From Neisseria bacilliformis (GTDB taxonomy: Bacteria; Pseudomonadota; Gammaproteobacteria; Burkholderiales; Neisseriaceae): 64,000 bases of DNA. The position numbers were made by a program, and so were the translations under genes. The stretch lies in NCBI RefSeq assembly GCF_014055025.1, contig NZ_CP059571.1:1302001-1366000 (forward strand), in the 5' to 3' direction. Of this stretch, positions 8,913 through 18,210 are shown in pieces (positions within the stretch are counted from its first letter, which is position 1; the number at the start of each line of letters is the position of its first letter). The notes under the pieces are model-generated. The model was given only the letters and a program-made list of their open reading frames with translations. It was not told where the DNA came from and ran no database searches.

Positions 8913-9173
8913 TTACTCTTTGTGGTTTTTGCGGTAGTAGTCCCATTCGTCCACCACGCTGCCGTCGCTCAGGCGGCACATGCCGTATTCGTTGCCCTGT
9001 TCGTCTTTGCGCACTTCGGATTTGCCGCCCTGCTGTTCGCAGAAGACGGAGGCGGGGTTGGCCATGCCGACCATCGCGCCTTCGGGCTGCCCGACGGGTT
9101 TTTCCGCAGGGGCGGCGCAGGCGGCGAGGGCTGCGGCTGCGGCGAGGGTGCAGAGGGTTGTTGCGTTTTTCAT
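8913..9173 (-). CDS. DUF333 family lipoprotein
   Basis: An 86-residue protein with a lipoprotein signal peptide: MKNATTLCTLAAAAALAACA, lipobox LAAC with the acylated Cys at residue 19. After a short linker comes NPASVFCEQQGGKSEVRKDE followed by GNEYGMCRLSDGSVVDEWDYYR, which matches DUF333, a small domain in proteins loosely annotated as putative hemolysin. It should sit on a membrane facing the periplasm. Function is not established for the family. Confidence 0.8.
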   Translation of the reverse strand: MKNATTLCTLAAAAALAACAAPAEKPVGQPEGAMVGMANPASVFCEQQGGKSEVRKDEQGNEYGMCRLSDGSVVDEWDYYRKNHKE

Positions 9174-9210
9174 ATTTGTGCCTTTCTCTGTTGGCGGTTA
9201 GTCGGGTTTA

Positions 9211-9372
9211 CGGGGCTGTTTGCATTTGGTTTATGAAGCGGATTTTGCGTCATAAAACGGCAGATGCAAGACGCAAACCGCAGCAAGGTTGGACACTTTG
9301 CGAGGATTTGCAACGCGGCAGATGCCGTTTTAGGGCGCAAAAGCAGCCGTAAACCAAATGCCGACAGACCCT
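9211..9372. mobile_element. 162-bp MITE-like inverted repeat, degenerate copy
   Basis: The ends GGGGCTGTTTGCATTTGG and CCAAATGCCGACAGACCCT are imperfect inverted repeats. The interior shares AAAACGGCAGATGCAAG, GCAGCAAGGTTGGACAC and GATTTGCAACGCGGC with two other copies at 10241-10402 and 42822-42984. No coding capacity. Its right end supplies the CTA that is the TAG stop of tadA. Confidence 0.75.
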
Positions 9373-10084
9373 AGCGGCGGCTGCGGAAGAATGCCTGCAA
9401 GAGGGTGCGGCTTTCTTCGGCCATGATGCCGCCGAATACGGCGGTGTGGGCGTTGAGACGGGTGTCTGCAAAGAGGTTGCACACGCTGCCGGCCGCGCCG
9501 CTTTTGGGCTCGGCGGCGGCGAAGATAACACGTTTTATCCGCGCCTGCATCAGGGCGGAGGCGCACATGGGGCAGGGTTCGAGGGTGATGTAGGCGTCGC
9601 AGCTGTCGAGGCGCGGGGTGCCGAGGCTTTGTCCGGCGGCGGTGAGGGCGAGGATTTCGGCGTGGGCGGCGACGCTGTTTTGCGCGGCGCAGGCGTTGTG
9701 TGCGGCGGCAAGGATTTGTCCGTCGCGGACGATGAGTGCGCCGACGGGGACTTCGTTTTCGGCGGCGGCCTGCCGCGCTTTATCGAGGGCGGCGGCCATG
9801 AGGCGGGCGGCCTGGTCGGGCGGCGGGGGGAGGGCGGCGGGGGGGTGGTGTTTGAGGGTGTGGAGCAGGGTGGCTTTGTCGGGGGCAGGCAGTTGGTGTG
9901 CCGAAATGCCTGCTTCGGCGGCGGCCAGCTGCCAGAGGGTGCTGCGGGTGATGGTGAGGCCGGCGGCTTTGAGCAGGAGGAAGGCAGTGGCCGCGCCAGT
10001 TCGGCGCAGGTCGCTGCGGCTGCGGATGCCGAGGCTGTGCAGGGCGCGCAGGACGGAGGGGGCGAGGGGCGGGGTGGTGAGCAT
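9371..10084 (-). CDS. tadA: tRNA adenosine(34) deaminase with N-terminal TfoX-C-like domain
   Basis: A 237-residue protein. The C-terminal ~150 residues are TadA, which converts A34 to inosine in tRNA-Arg(ACG): zinc ligands His141 (HAEILAL, with catalytic Glu143), Cys171 and Cys174 (PCPMC), and the closing MAEESRTLLQAFFRSRR. Residues ~7-58 (LRALHSLGIRSRSDLRRTGA and following) resemble the helical TfoX C-terminal domain, absent from E. coli TadA. I recall similarly long TadA proteins in Neisseria, but did not check. The stop codon is formed by the end of a MITE-like element. Confidence 0.92.
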   Translation of the reverse strand: MLTTPPLAPSVLRALHSLGIRSRSDLRRTGAATAFLLLKAAGLTITRSTLWQLAAAEAGISAHQLPAPDKATLLHTLKHHPPAALPPPPDQAARLMAAALDKARQAAAENEVPVGALIVRDGQILAAAHNACAAQNSVAAHAEILALTAAGQSLGTPRLDSCDAYITLEPCPMCASALMQARIKRVIFAAAEPKSGAAGSVCNLFADTRLNAHTAVFGGIMAEESRTLLQAFFRSRR

Positions 10085-10240
10085 GGCTGGCGGTTGGGGT
10101 TTTTAACTTCGTTGAAGCTGTGCTTTCAGACGGCCTGTGGGGCTTTGAGGCCGTCTGAAAACGGGGTTGCGGGGTTTTTCTGCTGTTTGCGCGGCAGGCG
10201 GGAGCGGGAATGCGTGCGTCGCCTCGAGGCGGCACACTCT

Positions 10241-10402
10241 AGGGTCTGTTGACATTCAGCTTGCAAAGCGGTTTTTTGAGGAAAAATCCGCGTATGCGAG
10301 GAAAAAAGCGCAGCAAGGTTGGACACCTGCGGGCATTTTTGACGCGGCAGACGTGGATTTTTACCAAAAACACCGCCGCAAGGCTGATTGTCAACAGACC
10401 CT
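10241..10402. mobile_element. 162-bp MITE-like inverted repeat, diverged copy
   Basis: Bounded by AGGGTCTGTTGACATTCAGC and GATTGTCAACAGACCCT. The interior keeps GCAGCAAGGTTGGACAC and GACGCGGCAGA in common with the copy at 9211-9372, but the arms have diverged, keeping partial pairing (AAAAATCC...GGATTTTTACC). No transposase. Confidence 0.75.
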
Positions 10403-10447
10403 ACTTTATCGGCTTTATCGGCCGGGTTTGCGTTGTCTCTCAATATG

Positions 10448-10800
10448 TTTTCAGACGGCCTTTTGTGTTACGGGATGGTGGTAAAACGGGAACCGCGTGC
10501 GTGGCTGCGCCACACACCCTACTTCATCGCCCGCTTTTCCGTTGTGGGCAGGATGTTTGCTTTTGTTGTTCCGATATAGGTTTTCAGACGGCCTTTTGTG
10601 TTTCGGGATGGTGGTAAAACGGGAACCGCGTGCGTGGCTGCGCCGCACACCCTACTTCATCGCCTGTTTTGCCGTTGTGGGCGGAATGTTTGCTTTTGTT
10701 GTTCCGGTATGGGTTTTCAGACGGCCTTTTGTGTTCGGGAGAGTGGTAAAACAGGGGTCGCGTGCGTCGCCTTGGGGCGGCGCACACTACCTTGGCGGCA
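10448..10800. repeat. Tandem repeat, period 133 bp, about 2.7 copies
   Basis: Units begin with TTTTCAGACGGCCTTTTGTG at 10448, 10581 and 10714. Each carries an uptake sequence, a GGTGGTAAAAC segment, a GTGCGTGGC...GCCACACAC palindrome and a TTTGCTTTTGTTGTTCC tail. The third unit is diverged in the palindrome and shorter. Confidence 0.85.
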
Positions 10801-10822
10801 GAGGCCGTCTGAAAGCGGGGGG

Positions 10823-11947
10823 TTAGTTTTTCAGACGGCCTTTGTTGTCTTTTTTCTGGTTGGCGATGCCCATGAGCAGGGCGAGGATGGTCATGATGGA
10901 GAGGGTGGCGGTGCCGCCGTAGCTGACGAGGGGGAGGGGGACGCCGACGACGGGGAGGATGCCGCTGACCATGCCCATGTTGACGAAGGCGTAGCAGAAG
11001 AAGGTCATGGTGAGCGCGCCGGCGAGGGTGCGGCTGTACAGGTTGGGGGCTTGGGCGGCGATGTAGAGGCCGCGGGCGAGGATGATGAGGTAGACGGCCA
11101 GGAGCAGGAAGTTGCCGATGAGGCCGAATTCTTCGCCGTATACGGCGAAGATGAAGTCGGTGGTGGATTCGGGGATGTAGTCGAGGTGGGTTTGCGTGCC
11201 GTTGAGCCAGCCTTTGCCCCACACGCCGCCCGAGCCGATGGCGATCATGGATTGGATGATGTGGTAGCCGTCACCCAGGGGGTCTTTGGTGGGGTCGAGC
11301 AGGGTGAGGACGCGGGTTTTCTGGTAGTCGTGCATGACGTAGTTCCACATCAGGGGCAGGGCGGCGACGGCGGCGACGAGGGCGGCGAGGATGACTTTCC
11401 AGGGCAGGCCGGCGAAGAAGACGACGAAGAGGCCGGAGGCCATGATGAGGGTGGCGGTGCCCAGGTCGGGCTGTTTGAGGATGAGAAAGACGGGCACCAT
11501 GACGATGACGGTGGCGGTGAGGTAGTGGTGCCAGCGCAGGTTGCCGCTGTTGCGTTGCAGGTACCAGGCAACCATCATGGGCAGGGCGATTTTCATGATT
11601 TCGGAGGGCTGTATGCGGATGCCGAGGTTGAGCCAGCGGGTGGAGCCGTTGACGGTTACGCCGAAGAAGTGCACGCCGACGAGCATGAGTACGCCGAGCA
11701 GGTAGGCGGGCGGGGCGAATTTGGCGAGGGTTTGCGGTTTGGTGCGGGCGATGAGCCAGATGAGGGCGAAACCGATGACGGTGTGCATGGTTTTGCTTTC
11801 CAGGCGGCCGATGTCCTGCCCGTCGGCGGAGTAGAGCAAAAAGAGGCTCATGACGTAGATGATGAGCATGGCGTAAAACAGCCAGGGGTCGATGGGCTGC
11901 CAGATGAGGCGTTTGGCCTTGGCGATGATGTTTTCGTTCGGGTTCAT
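10823..11947 (-). CDS. rodA: Rod shape-determining glycan polymerase RodA
   Basis: A 374-residue SEDS-family membrane protein with about ten helices. It polymerises lipid II in the elongasome together with PBP2. Family motifs: LNLGIRIQPSEIMKIALPM, LKQPDLGTATLIMASGL, WGKGWLNGTQTHLDYIPEST and LPLVSYGGTATLSIM. Its ATG overlaps the PBP2 stop (ATGA). The last five residues (GRLKN) are encoded by an uptake sequence, which also forms the beginning of the terminator. RodA is the last gene of the mreBCD-mrdA-rodA operon. Confidence 0.96.
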   Translation of the reverse strand: MNPNENIIAKAKRLIWQPIDPWLFYAMLIIYVMSLFLLYSADGQDIGRLESKTMHTVIGFALIWLIARTKPQTLAKFAPPAYLLGVLMLVGVHFFGVTVNGSTRWLNLGIRIQPSEIMKIALPMMVAWYLQRNSGNLRWHHYLTATVIVMVPVFLILKQPDLGTATLIMASGLFVVFFAGLPWKVILAALVAAVAALPLMWNYVMHDYQKTRVLTLLDPTKDPLGDGYHIIQSMIAIGSGGVWGKGWLNGTQTHLDYIPESTTDFIFAVYGEEFGLIGNFLLLAVYLIILARGLYIAAQAPNLYSRTLAGALTMTFFCYAFVNMGMVSGILPVVGVPLPLVSYGGTATLSIMTILALLMGIANQKKDNKGRLKN

Positions 11948-14034
11948 GGCTTGGGCTCGGAGGCGGCGGAGGCGGGGAGGCCGTCTGAAACGGGTGCGGA
12001 GGCGGGTGTCTGCGCGGCTTCGGGCTGTGCGGCGCGGAAGGCGCGGGTAACGGGGTTTTCAGACGGCCTCTGTACTGCGCCGCCGGCCAGCAGGGGGTTG
12101 GCGACGGTGGTTTTGCCGCTGTTGTCGACGGGGATTTCGCGGTCGCCGCCGGCTTTGAGGGTGAGCAGGTAGTAGTCGGACAGGGCGCGGGCGAGGGGGG
12201 CGGCGTTCGCGCCCCAGCCGCCGTTCTCGAGGATGACGGCGATGGCGATTTTGGGTTTGTCCAGCGGGGCGAAGGCGATGAACCAGGCGTGGTCGCGGTG
12301 CTGCACGGCGAGGGCGGCGGCGTTGTAGGATTTGCCTTGGGCGATCTGCACGACTTGGGCGGTGCCGGTTTTGCCGCCCATGCTGTATTTGAGTCCCGCG
12401 CCGACTTTGCGGGCGGTGCCGCCCGGTTGCAGCACTTTGGCCATGGCGGCTTTGATGTAGTTGAAGTGTGCCTGTTTGAAGGGTAGGGTGCGGACGGGTT
12501 TGGGGTCGATGAGGGTGATTTGCTGTTTGTTGTGGTCGAGCAGTTCTTTGACGAGGTGGGGGCGGTATACCGTGCCGTTGTTGGCAAGGGTGGCGGTGGC
12601 GTGCGCCATTTGCAGGGGGGTGTAGGCGTTGTAGCCCTGGCCGATGCTGATGGGCACCATTTCGGCGACGTTCCATTTGCGCCGCGCGGGGGGGAGTTTG
12701 GCGAAGCGTTTTTCCTTCCATTCGGGCGAGGGCAGTACGCCTCTGTATTCGTGCGGCAGGTCGATGCCGGTTTGTTGGCCGAGGCCGAACTGGGACAGGT
12801 AGGGGTGGGCTTTTTCGATGCCCAGCTCGAAGCCGAGGCGGTAGAAGAAGGTGTCGGAGGAGACCTGTATCGCTTTCATCAGGTTGGCCGAGCCGTGGCC
12901 GCTGCGCACGGAGTCGCGGAACATGTGTTTGGTGCCGGGGATGCTCCACGTGCCGGGGGCGGGGACGACGGTGCCGGGGCCGATTTTGCCGCTTTCGAGC
13001 AGAGTCATGCCCATGAAGGGTTTGAAGGTGGAACCGGGCGGGTAGAGACCCTGGGTTACGCGGTTGATCATGGGTTTTTGCCAGTTTTCGTTGAGGGCTT
13101 TCCAGCTTTCGCTGTCGATGCCGTCGATAAACAGGTTGGGATCGAAGGAGGGGTTGGAGACAAAGGCCAGCACGCCGCCGGTTTGCGGGTCGATGGCCAC
13201 CATCGCGCCGCGTTTGCCCTTCATCAGGCGCATGGCGTACTGTTGCAGGCGGATGTCCATTGCCAGTTTGAGGGTTTGGCCGTTTTGCGGCGGCACGGTT
13301 TTGATGGTGCGGATGACGTTGCCGTAGGCGTCTTTTTCCACTTCGCGGTAGCCCGGAACGCCCAGGAGCTGGCGTTCGTAATAGCTTTCGAGGCCGGATT
13401 TGCCGATGTGGGTGCTGCCCCGGTAGAGGGCGGTGAGTTTTTCTTCGCTCAGCCGCGCCTGGTCTTTGTCGCTGATGCGGCCGATGTAGCCGAGAAAGTG
13501 GGCGGTTTGCTCGCCGTAGGGGTATTCGCGGAAGGTGCGGGCGTTGATTTCCACGCCGGGCAGGCGGTAGAGGCGGGCGGCGATGCGCGAGGCTTCGTCG
13601 GGCGTGAGTTTGAGTTTGAGCGGGATTTTTTCGTAGGAGCGGTATTCGGCGCGGAATTTTTTGAAGCGTTTGAGGTCGGTTTCGGTGATTTCGGCCAGCT
13701 TTTGCAGCTCGGCGACGGTGTCGTCGAGTTTGCCTTCGATGCGGCCGGGGATGATTTCGAGCGAGTAGGCGGGGTAGTTGTGCGCCAGCACCACGCCGTT
13801 GGCATCGACGATTTCGCCGCGTATCGGCGGGGTGGGGATCAGGGATATGCGGTTGGAGGCGGCCTGGGCGGTGAATTCGCCGTGTTTGTGGATTTGCAGG
13901 TAGGCAAAACGCGCCGCCAGTATGCCGAACAGGACGAAAACAAACACGAAGGCGGCAAACAGGCGGATGCGGAAATCGCGTTGGACGGAGGCGTTGTCGC
14001 TGCGCGAAGGGGGGTAGGGGCGGTATTTCTTCAT
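11944..14034 (-). CDS. mrdA: Penicillin-binding protein 2, peptidoglycan transpeptidase
   Basis: A 696-residue class B PBP. A single N-terminal membrane anchor lies at residues ~22-47, followed by the pedestal domain with RGEIVDANGVVLA. The transpeptidase domain has SxxK at Ser335-Lys338 (PGSTFKPF), SSD at 392-394 and KTG at 555-557 (GGKTGTAQ). It crosslinks peptidoglycan during rod elongation, in the periplasm. The ATG at 14034 (MKKYRPYPPS) overlaps the mreD stop; the frame continues upstream to 14367 inside mreD but that part is a shadow. The C-terminal ~40 residues are low-complexity, with uptake-sequence-encoded stretches. Confidence 0.96.
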   Translation of the reverse strand: MKKYRPYPPSRSDNASVQRDFRIRLFAAFVFVFVLFGILAARFAYLQIHKHGEFTAQAASNRISLIPTPPIRGEIVDANGVVLAHNYPAYSLEIIPGRIEGKLDDTVAELQKLAEITETDLKRFKKFRAEYRSYEKIPLKLKLTPDEASRIAARLYRLPGVEINARTFREYPYGEQTAHFLGYIGRISDKDQARLSEEKLTALYRGSTHIGKSGLESYYERQLLGVPGYREVEKDAYGNVIRTIKTVPPQNGQTLKLAMDIRLQQYAMRLMKGKRGAMVAIDPQTGGVLAFVSNPSFDPNLFIDGIDSESWKALNENWQKPMINRVTQGLYPPGSTFKPFMGMTLLESGKIGPGTVVPAPGTWSIPGTKHMFRDSVRSGHGSANLMKAIQVSSDTFFYRLGFELGIEKAHPYLSQFGLGQQTGIDLPHEYRGVLPSPEWKEKRFAKLPPARRKWNVAEMVPISIGQGYNAYTPLQMAHATATLANNGTVYRPHLVKELLDHNKQQITLIDPKPVRTLPFKQAHFNYIKAAMAKVLQPGGTARKVGAGLKYSMGGKTGTAQVVQIAQGKSYNAAALAVQHRDHAWFIAFAPLDKPKIAIAVILENGGWGANAAPLARALSDYYLLTLKAGGDREIPVDNSGKTTVANPLLAGGAVQRPSENPVTRAFRAAQPEAAQTPASAPVSDGLPASAASEPKP

Positions 14035-14534
14035 CGGCGGCGGCGGGAAAAATGCAGGATGGCCAGCATCAGTTTGTTGAGCATCGGCCAGGCCAGCGCG
14101 CCGACCACGGGGGCGAGCAGGCCGGGCAGGCCGATCAGGCGGTGTTCGGTAATCAGGTTGAGGAACAGGACGATCAGGCGGCCGGCCAAAAGGGCGGTGA
14201 ACACGGCCAGCGACTGGAAGGCGTAGCTTTGCAGGACGATGATGCGCTGGTAACGCTGCATGAAGAACACCATCGGCATATAGGCGAGCGCGTGCTGGCC
14301 GAGCGGGGCGGCGATACTGATGTCGATGAGCAGGCCGCAGGCGAAGGCGGTGAACACGCCGACCCACTGCGGGCGGTTGAGCGACCAGTAGAGCAGGGTG
14401 AGGGCGGTGGCTTCAGGCAGCCAGAACGACAGGTGCGCGGGAAAGGGGATCAGGTCAAACAGCAGCGACGCGGCGAAAGTGGCGGCGACCAGGCGTTTGG
14501 GAATCCGGTTGTGGAAGTCGTCGAAATCGTTCAT
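14031..14534 (-). CDS. mreD: Rod shape-determining protein MreD
   Basis: A 167-residue inner-membrane protein with about five helices, of usual MreD size (E. coli 162). Recognisable features are PFPAHLSFWLPEATALTLLYWSLNRPQ, GLLIDISIAAPLGQHALAY and a basic C-terminus. MreD links the MreC/MreB scaffold to cell-wall synthases. Its start overlaps the mreC stop by four bases and its stop overlaps the mrdA start, so the operon is translationally coupled throughout. Confidence 0.93.
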   Translation of the reverse strand: MNDFDDFHNRIPKRLVAATFAASLLFDLIPFPAHLSFWLPEATALTLLYWSLNRPQWVGVFTAFACGLLIDISIAAPLGQHALAYMPMVFFMQRYQRIIVLQSYAFQSLAVFTALLAGRLIVLFLNLITEHRLIGLPGLLAPVVGALAWPMLNKLMLAILHFSRRRR

Positions 14535-15415
14535 GGGCGTTGGGGTGTGGCGGGGGCGGCTTCGGAGGCCGTCTGAACGGGCGGCGGTTCGGTTTGCGGC
14601 AGCACCAAAACGTATTTGCTGCTGTGCAGGGCGGCGGGCAGGGAGAGGGTGGTGCGGTAGTAGGGCGTGCCGGAGGAGCGTTCGGCCTGATCGACGCGGG
14701 CAACGGGAATGCCGGCCGGGTAAACGGAATCCAGCCCGGAAGTTACCAGCAAATCGCCCGCCTGCAAGTCGGCGTCAACCGGAAAATAGCGCAGCACGAC
14801 GCCGCTGCCGTCGCCGTAGAGCAGGCTGCGCATGCCGGTACGTTCCACCATGACGGGCACGACCGATTGGGCGTTGGTGAGGACGGTGAGTTCGGAAACG
14901 AAGGGGTGGACGGCGGTAAGCTGGCCGATCAGGCCGTTGTTGTCCACCACCGCGTCGCCCGGGCGCAGGCCGTTGCTGCCGCCTTTGTTCAGCAGCAGCT
15001 TGTCGGAGAGCGGGTTTTTGCCGTTGGAGACGATTTGCGCCGCCGTGCCGCCGCCCAGGGCTTCGGTTTTCAGGCCGTTGAGCCGTTTGAGCTCGGCCAG
15101 CTCGCGCTGCGCCGCCGCGCTTTGGCGCAGCATGACCGCCAGCCGCAGGTTTTGCGCCGTCAAATCGCGGTTGGAAGCGATCAGCGACTGTTGGGTGTGC
15201 ATGAAGGTGCTGCCGTATTCGTACAGTTCGACGGGCTTGTCGGCCAGCCACTGCAAGGGTTTGAGGCTGGCCGACAGATAGGCTTTCATCTGCTGCACGG
15301 CGGCATAGCGTCCGTCGAGCACCATCAGCGCGACAGACGCAAGCGACAACACGATCAGCCGGTTGGCGGAACGGTTGCGGATGCGGCTGCGGGCGAAACT
15401 CAGGGGACGGGACAT
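14531..15415 (-). CDS. mreC: Rod shape-determining protein MreC
   Basis: A 294-residue bitopic protein: basic N-terminus, one membrane helix at ~18-35 (ANRLIVLSLASVALMVLDGR), a coiled-coil stretch and a periplasmic beta domain with GDAVVDNNGLIGQLTAVHP, DLLVTSGLDSVYPAGIPVARV. It scaffolds the elongasome. The C-terminal tail after LVLPQTEPP is Pro/Ala-rich and partly encoded by an uptake sequence (TASEAA). It is separated from mreB by 31 bases. Confidence 0.94.
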   Translation of the reverse strand: MSRPLSFARSRIRNRSANRLIVLSLASVALMVLDGRYAAVQQMKAYLSASLKPLQWLADKPVELYEYGSTFMHTQQSLIASNRDLTAQNLRLAVMLRQSAAAQRELAELKRLNGLKTEALGGGTAAQIVSNGKNPLSDKLLLNKGGSNGLRPGDAVVDNNGLIGQLTAVHPFVSELTVLTNAQSVVPVMVERTGMRSLLYGDGSGVVLRYFPVDADLQAGDLLVTSGLDSVYPAGIPVARVDQAERSSGTPYYRTTLSLPAALHSSKYVLVLPQTEPPPVQTASEAAPATPQRP

Positions 15416-15446
15416 GGCGTGCGGCGGGGCGGTTGGCGGATTGGGT

Positions 15447-16604
<1,158 letters not shown>

Positions 16605-16605
16605 T

Positions 16606-16611
16606 TATAAT
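16606..16611 (+). promoter_or_regulatory. Probable -10 box for gatC
   Basis: TATAAT in TCGGTTATAATTCCG lies about 75 bases before the gatC ATG. A weak -35 candidate (ATGACA, 16585-16590) leaves only a 15-base spacer, so only the -10 is well supported. Confidence 0.55.
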
Positions 16612-16687
16612 TCCGCGCCTGTGTGTGCAAAGCGCGCTATCATACCCTAAATTGCCATTATTGCTAATTAACTTTAAGGAAATTTTC

Positions 16688-16978
16688 ATGTCCCTCACCC
16701 CCGCCGACGTCGAAAAGATCGCCCGCCTCTCGCGTTTGGAGCTCAATGCGGACGAACAGGCCGCCATGCTCGGCGAACTCAACAGCGTGTTTGCCATGGT
16801 GGAAAAAATGCGCCAAACCGACACCGACGGCATCGCGCCGATGACCCACCCGCACGACCTGCCCCTGCGCCTGCGCGAAGACACCGTTACCGAAGCCGAT
16901 CACGCCGCCGAATACCAAGCCTGCGCCCCCGACGTGCGCAACCGGCTGTATATCGTGCCGCAGGTGATTGAGGAATAA
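16688..16978 (+). CDS. gatC: Aspartyl/glutamyl-tRNA amidotransferase subunit C
   Basis: A 96-residue GatC: MSLTPADVEKIARLSRLELN, then MRQTDTDGIAPMTHPHDLPLRLRED and the closing NRLYIVPQVIEE, all typical. It stabilises the GatCAB complex that amidates Glu-tRNA(Gln) and Asp-tRNA(Asn). TAAGGA upstream supports ATG 16688. Two unknown genes separate it from gatA, and gatB is not in the window, so the complex is encoded by dispersed genes here. Confidence 0.96.
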   Translation: MSLTPADVEKIARLSRLELNADEQAAMLGELNSVFAMVEKMRQTDTDGIAPMTHPHDLPLRLREDTVTEADHAAEYQACAPDVRNRLYIVPQVIEE

Positions 16979-17020
16979 TTTTCAGACGGCCTCAGCTGCG
17001 GCAAAAGGCCGTCTGAAAAT
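16979..17020 (+). terminator. Inverted uptake-sequence pair after gatC
   Basis: ATTTTCAGACGGCCT and AGGCCGTCTGAAAAT flank a 13-base loop immediately after the gatC stop. Confidence 0.75.
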
Positions 17021-17053
17021 GCGGCGCGCAAGATGAAAGAAACAGGAAACCCC

Positions 17054-17413
17054 ATGCCAAAATTGCGCGATATTCCCCATGCAGCAGCGCAAACCCGCGC
17101 TGCCCTGACTGCCCTGCTGGCAAGGGACGAGGCCGCGCTTGCAGGCTGCATCAGCCGCTACGGCACGGTAGCGGATTATTTGCGGATGTTCGATGAAAGT
17201 GCCGCCGGGGCTGCCTTGTCTGCCCCGCCTGCGGAAGAATTGCAGCGTTTGGAGTTGACGCCGCTCTATGCCGACACTGCGCTCGGCGAACAAATCGGCT
17301 ATGAGTTCGGCGTGGATTTGCGTCTGGCAAACGGGCAGGCATCCGATGTGCTGGTGGTGTTTTACCTCTACACCGGCGGCGGCGTGGAAATCGCCAATAT
17401 TTTTGTGCCCTAA
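17054..17413 (+). CDS. Hypothetical protein
   Basis: A 119-residue acidic, soluble protein that I do not recognise. AGGAAA five bases before ATG 17054 (MPKLRDIPH) makes this start better than the ATG at 17033. The N-terminal half is helical by composition (AAAQTRAALTALLARDEAALAG). The C-terminal half (EFGVDLRLANGQASDVLVVF then EIANIFVP) looks like a small alpha/beta fold. No signal peptide or membrane segment. A second unknown gene follows after 31 bases, probably in the same transcript. Codon use and GC match the neighbours, so I see no sign of recent acquisition. Confidence 0.65.
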   Translation: MPKLRDIPHAAAQTRAALTALLARDEAALAGCISRYGTVADYLRMFDESAAGAALSAPPAEELQRLELTPLYADTALGEQIGYEFGVDLRLANGQASDVLVVFYLYTGGGVEIANIFVP

Positions 17414-17444
17414 GCCTGCGCCATCCAACCAACCGAGAAACCCC

Positions 17445-18014
17445 ATGCAGATTACCACCCTCCAACCAGCCAACCTCGAAACCGTCATCGAACACCTGAT
17501 TTTCCGCATCCGCGCCGCCAGCCGCGCCCGAAACGCCGCCCGCTCCTTCGGCTGGCTGTTTGTGCACGGCTTTGAAGAAGGCGCGGCGTTCGAGTTTGGC
17601 GCGGGCGCGGCGGTGAGCGACCCGCAGCTGCCGCTGGAATACGAAACAGGCGGCGAAATTTGGGACTATGCCGACGCTTATGAAAACAAGGCTGACGACG
17701 AAGTTCCCGGCGCGCGCGAGCTGGAAGGCGTGTACGAGTGGAGCGAAGCCGACTGGCGGCTGCAAGAGGGCGAAGAGCGCGGCGAAATCACACTGCAATC
17801 CGGCACTTGGCAGATTATTTCCAACGGCACGGAATGGCAAACCGTCGGCTTCACCGCAGAAAACGAAGCGGACAACGTGTTCAGCCAACACGTTTACCGC
17901 CGCATTCTCGCCGAAGCTGCCCGCCGCTATCCCGATGAAATCCAAGGCTTCGTGCTGGAAATGCACGACAGCGCGCTGCCCCGCCTCTGGATAGACGCCG
18001 CCGCACCCGATTGA
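17445..18014 (+). CDS. Hypothetical protein
   Basis: A 189-residue strongly acidic cytosolic protein, not recognised. The ATG at 17445 ([20 protein letters not shown]) is preferred over the long upstream frame, which overlaps the previous gene. Visible features: an amphipathic N-terminus, [18 protein letters not shown], an acidic middle ([20 protein letters not shown]), then alternating strands [25 protein letters not shown] and a C-terminal helix. It sits between gatC and gatA. No membrane segment or catalytic motif is apparent. Confidence 0.65.
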   Translation: MQITTLQPANLETVIEHLIFRIRAASRARNAARSFGWLFVHGFEEGAAFEFGAGAAVSDPQLPLEYETGGEIWDYADAYENKADDEVPGARELEGVYEWSEADWRLQEGEERGEITLQSGTWQIISNGTEWQTVGFTAENEADNVFSQHVYRRILAEAARRYPDEIQGFVLEMHDSALPRLWIDAAAPD

Positions 18015-18047
18015 GCCAAACCGTTTTAGCTTCACTGAAACGCAGTT

Positions 18048-18182
18048 TTCAGGTAGCCTCCAAGCCGATTACAGGCTGCCTGAAAGCGAAGTTTCAACGC
18101 AGCGAAAACAAAATTCCCGCAACACCAAAGCCCGAACCCCACCTTTCAGACGGCCTCAAAGGCTACCTGAAAACACCTTTCC
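18048..18182. repeat. Mixed-dialect uptake-sequence cluster before gatA
   Basis: Within 135 bases there are four uptake-type sequences in three dialects: TTCAGGTAGCCT (inverse of the Eikenella-type AGGCTACCTGAA), AGGCTGCCTGAA (Simonsiella-type), TTCAGACGGCCT (inverse of AG-DUS) and AGGCTACCTGAA (Eikenella-type). Confidence 0.85.
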
Positions 18183-18210
18183 ACCCTTTTCCAAACAAAG
18201 ACCCGAAACC

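Larger units (their letters stand above)
10085..10822. repeat. 738-bp gene-free repeat block between tadA and rodA
   Basis: Holds at least seven AG-DUS copies, one MITE-like element (10241-10402) and a 133-bp tandem array (10448 onward), described separately. The single open frames in this stretch are formed by the repeats and show no family resemblance. Confidence 0.7.

Noticed and set aside
10448-10800. CRISPR array
   Set aside because: Whole 133-base units are repeated with no alternation of short repeats and unique spacers; no cas genes nearby.
10598-12172. 524-residue plus-strand open frame opposite rodA/mrdA
   Set aside because: Extremely Gly/Glu/Val/Asp-rich composition typical of the antisense of GC-rich genes; rodA and mrdA are unmistakable on the other strand.
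12520-14226. 568-residue plus-strand open frame opposite mrdA/mreD
   Set aside because: Antisense shadow of PBP2; low-complexity composition and no domain resemblance.
17151-18035. 294-residue minus-strand frame opposite the two unknown genes
   Set aside because: The plus-strand frames have SD sequences and sit in line with gatC and gatA; this one does not. The plus-strand genes remain unrecognised, so some doubt stays.
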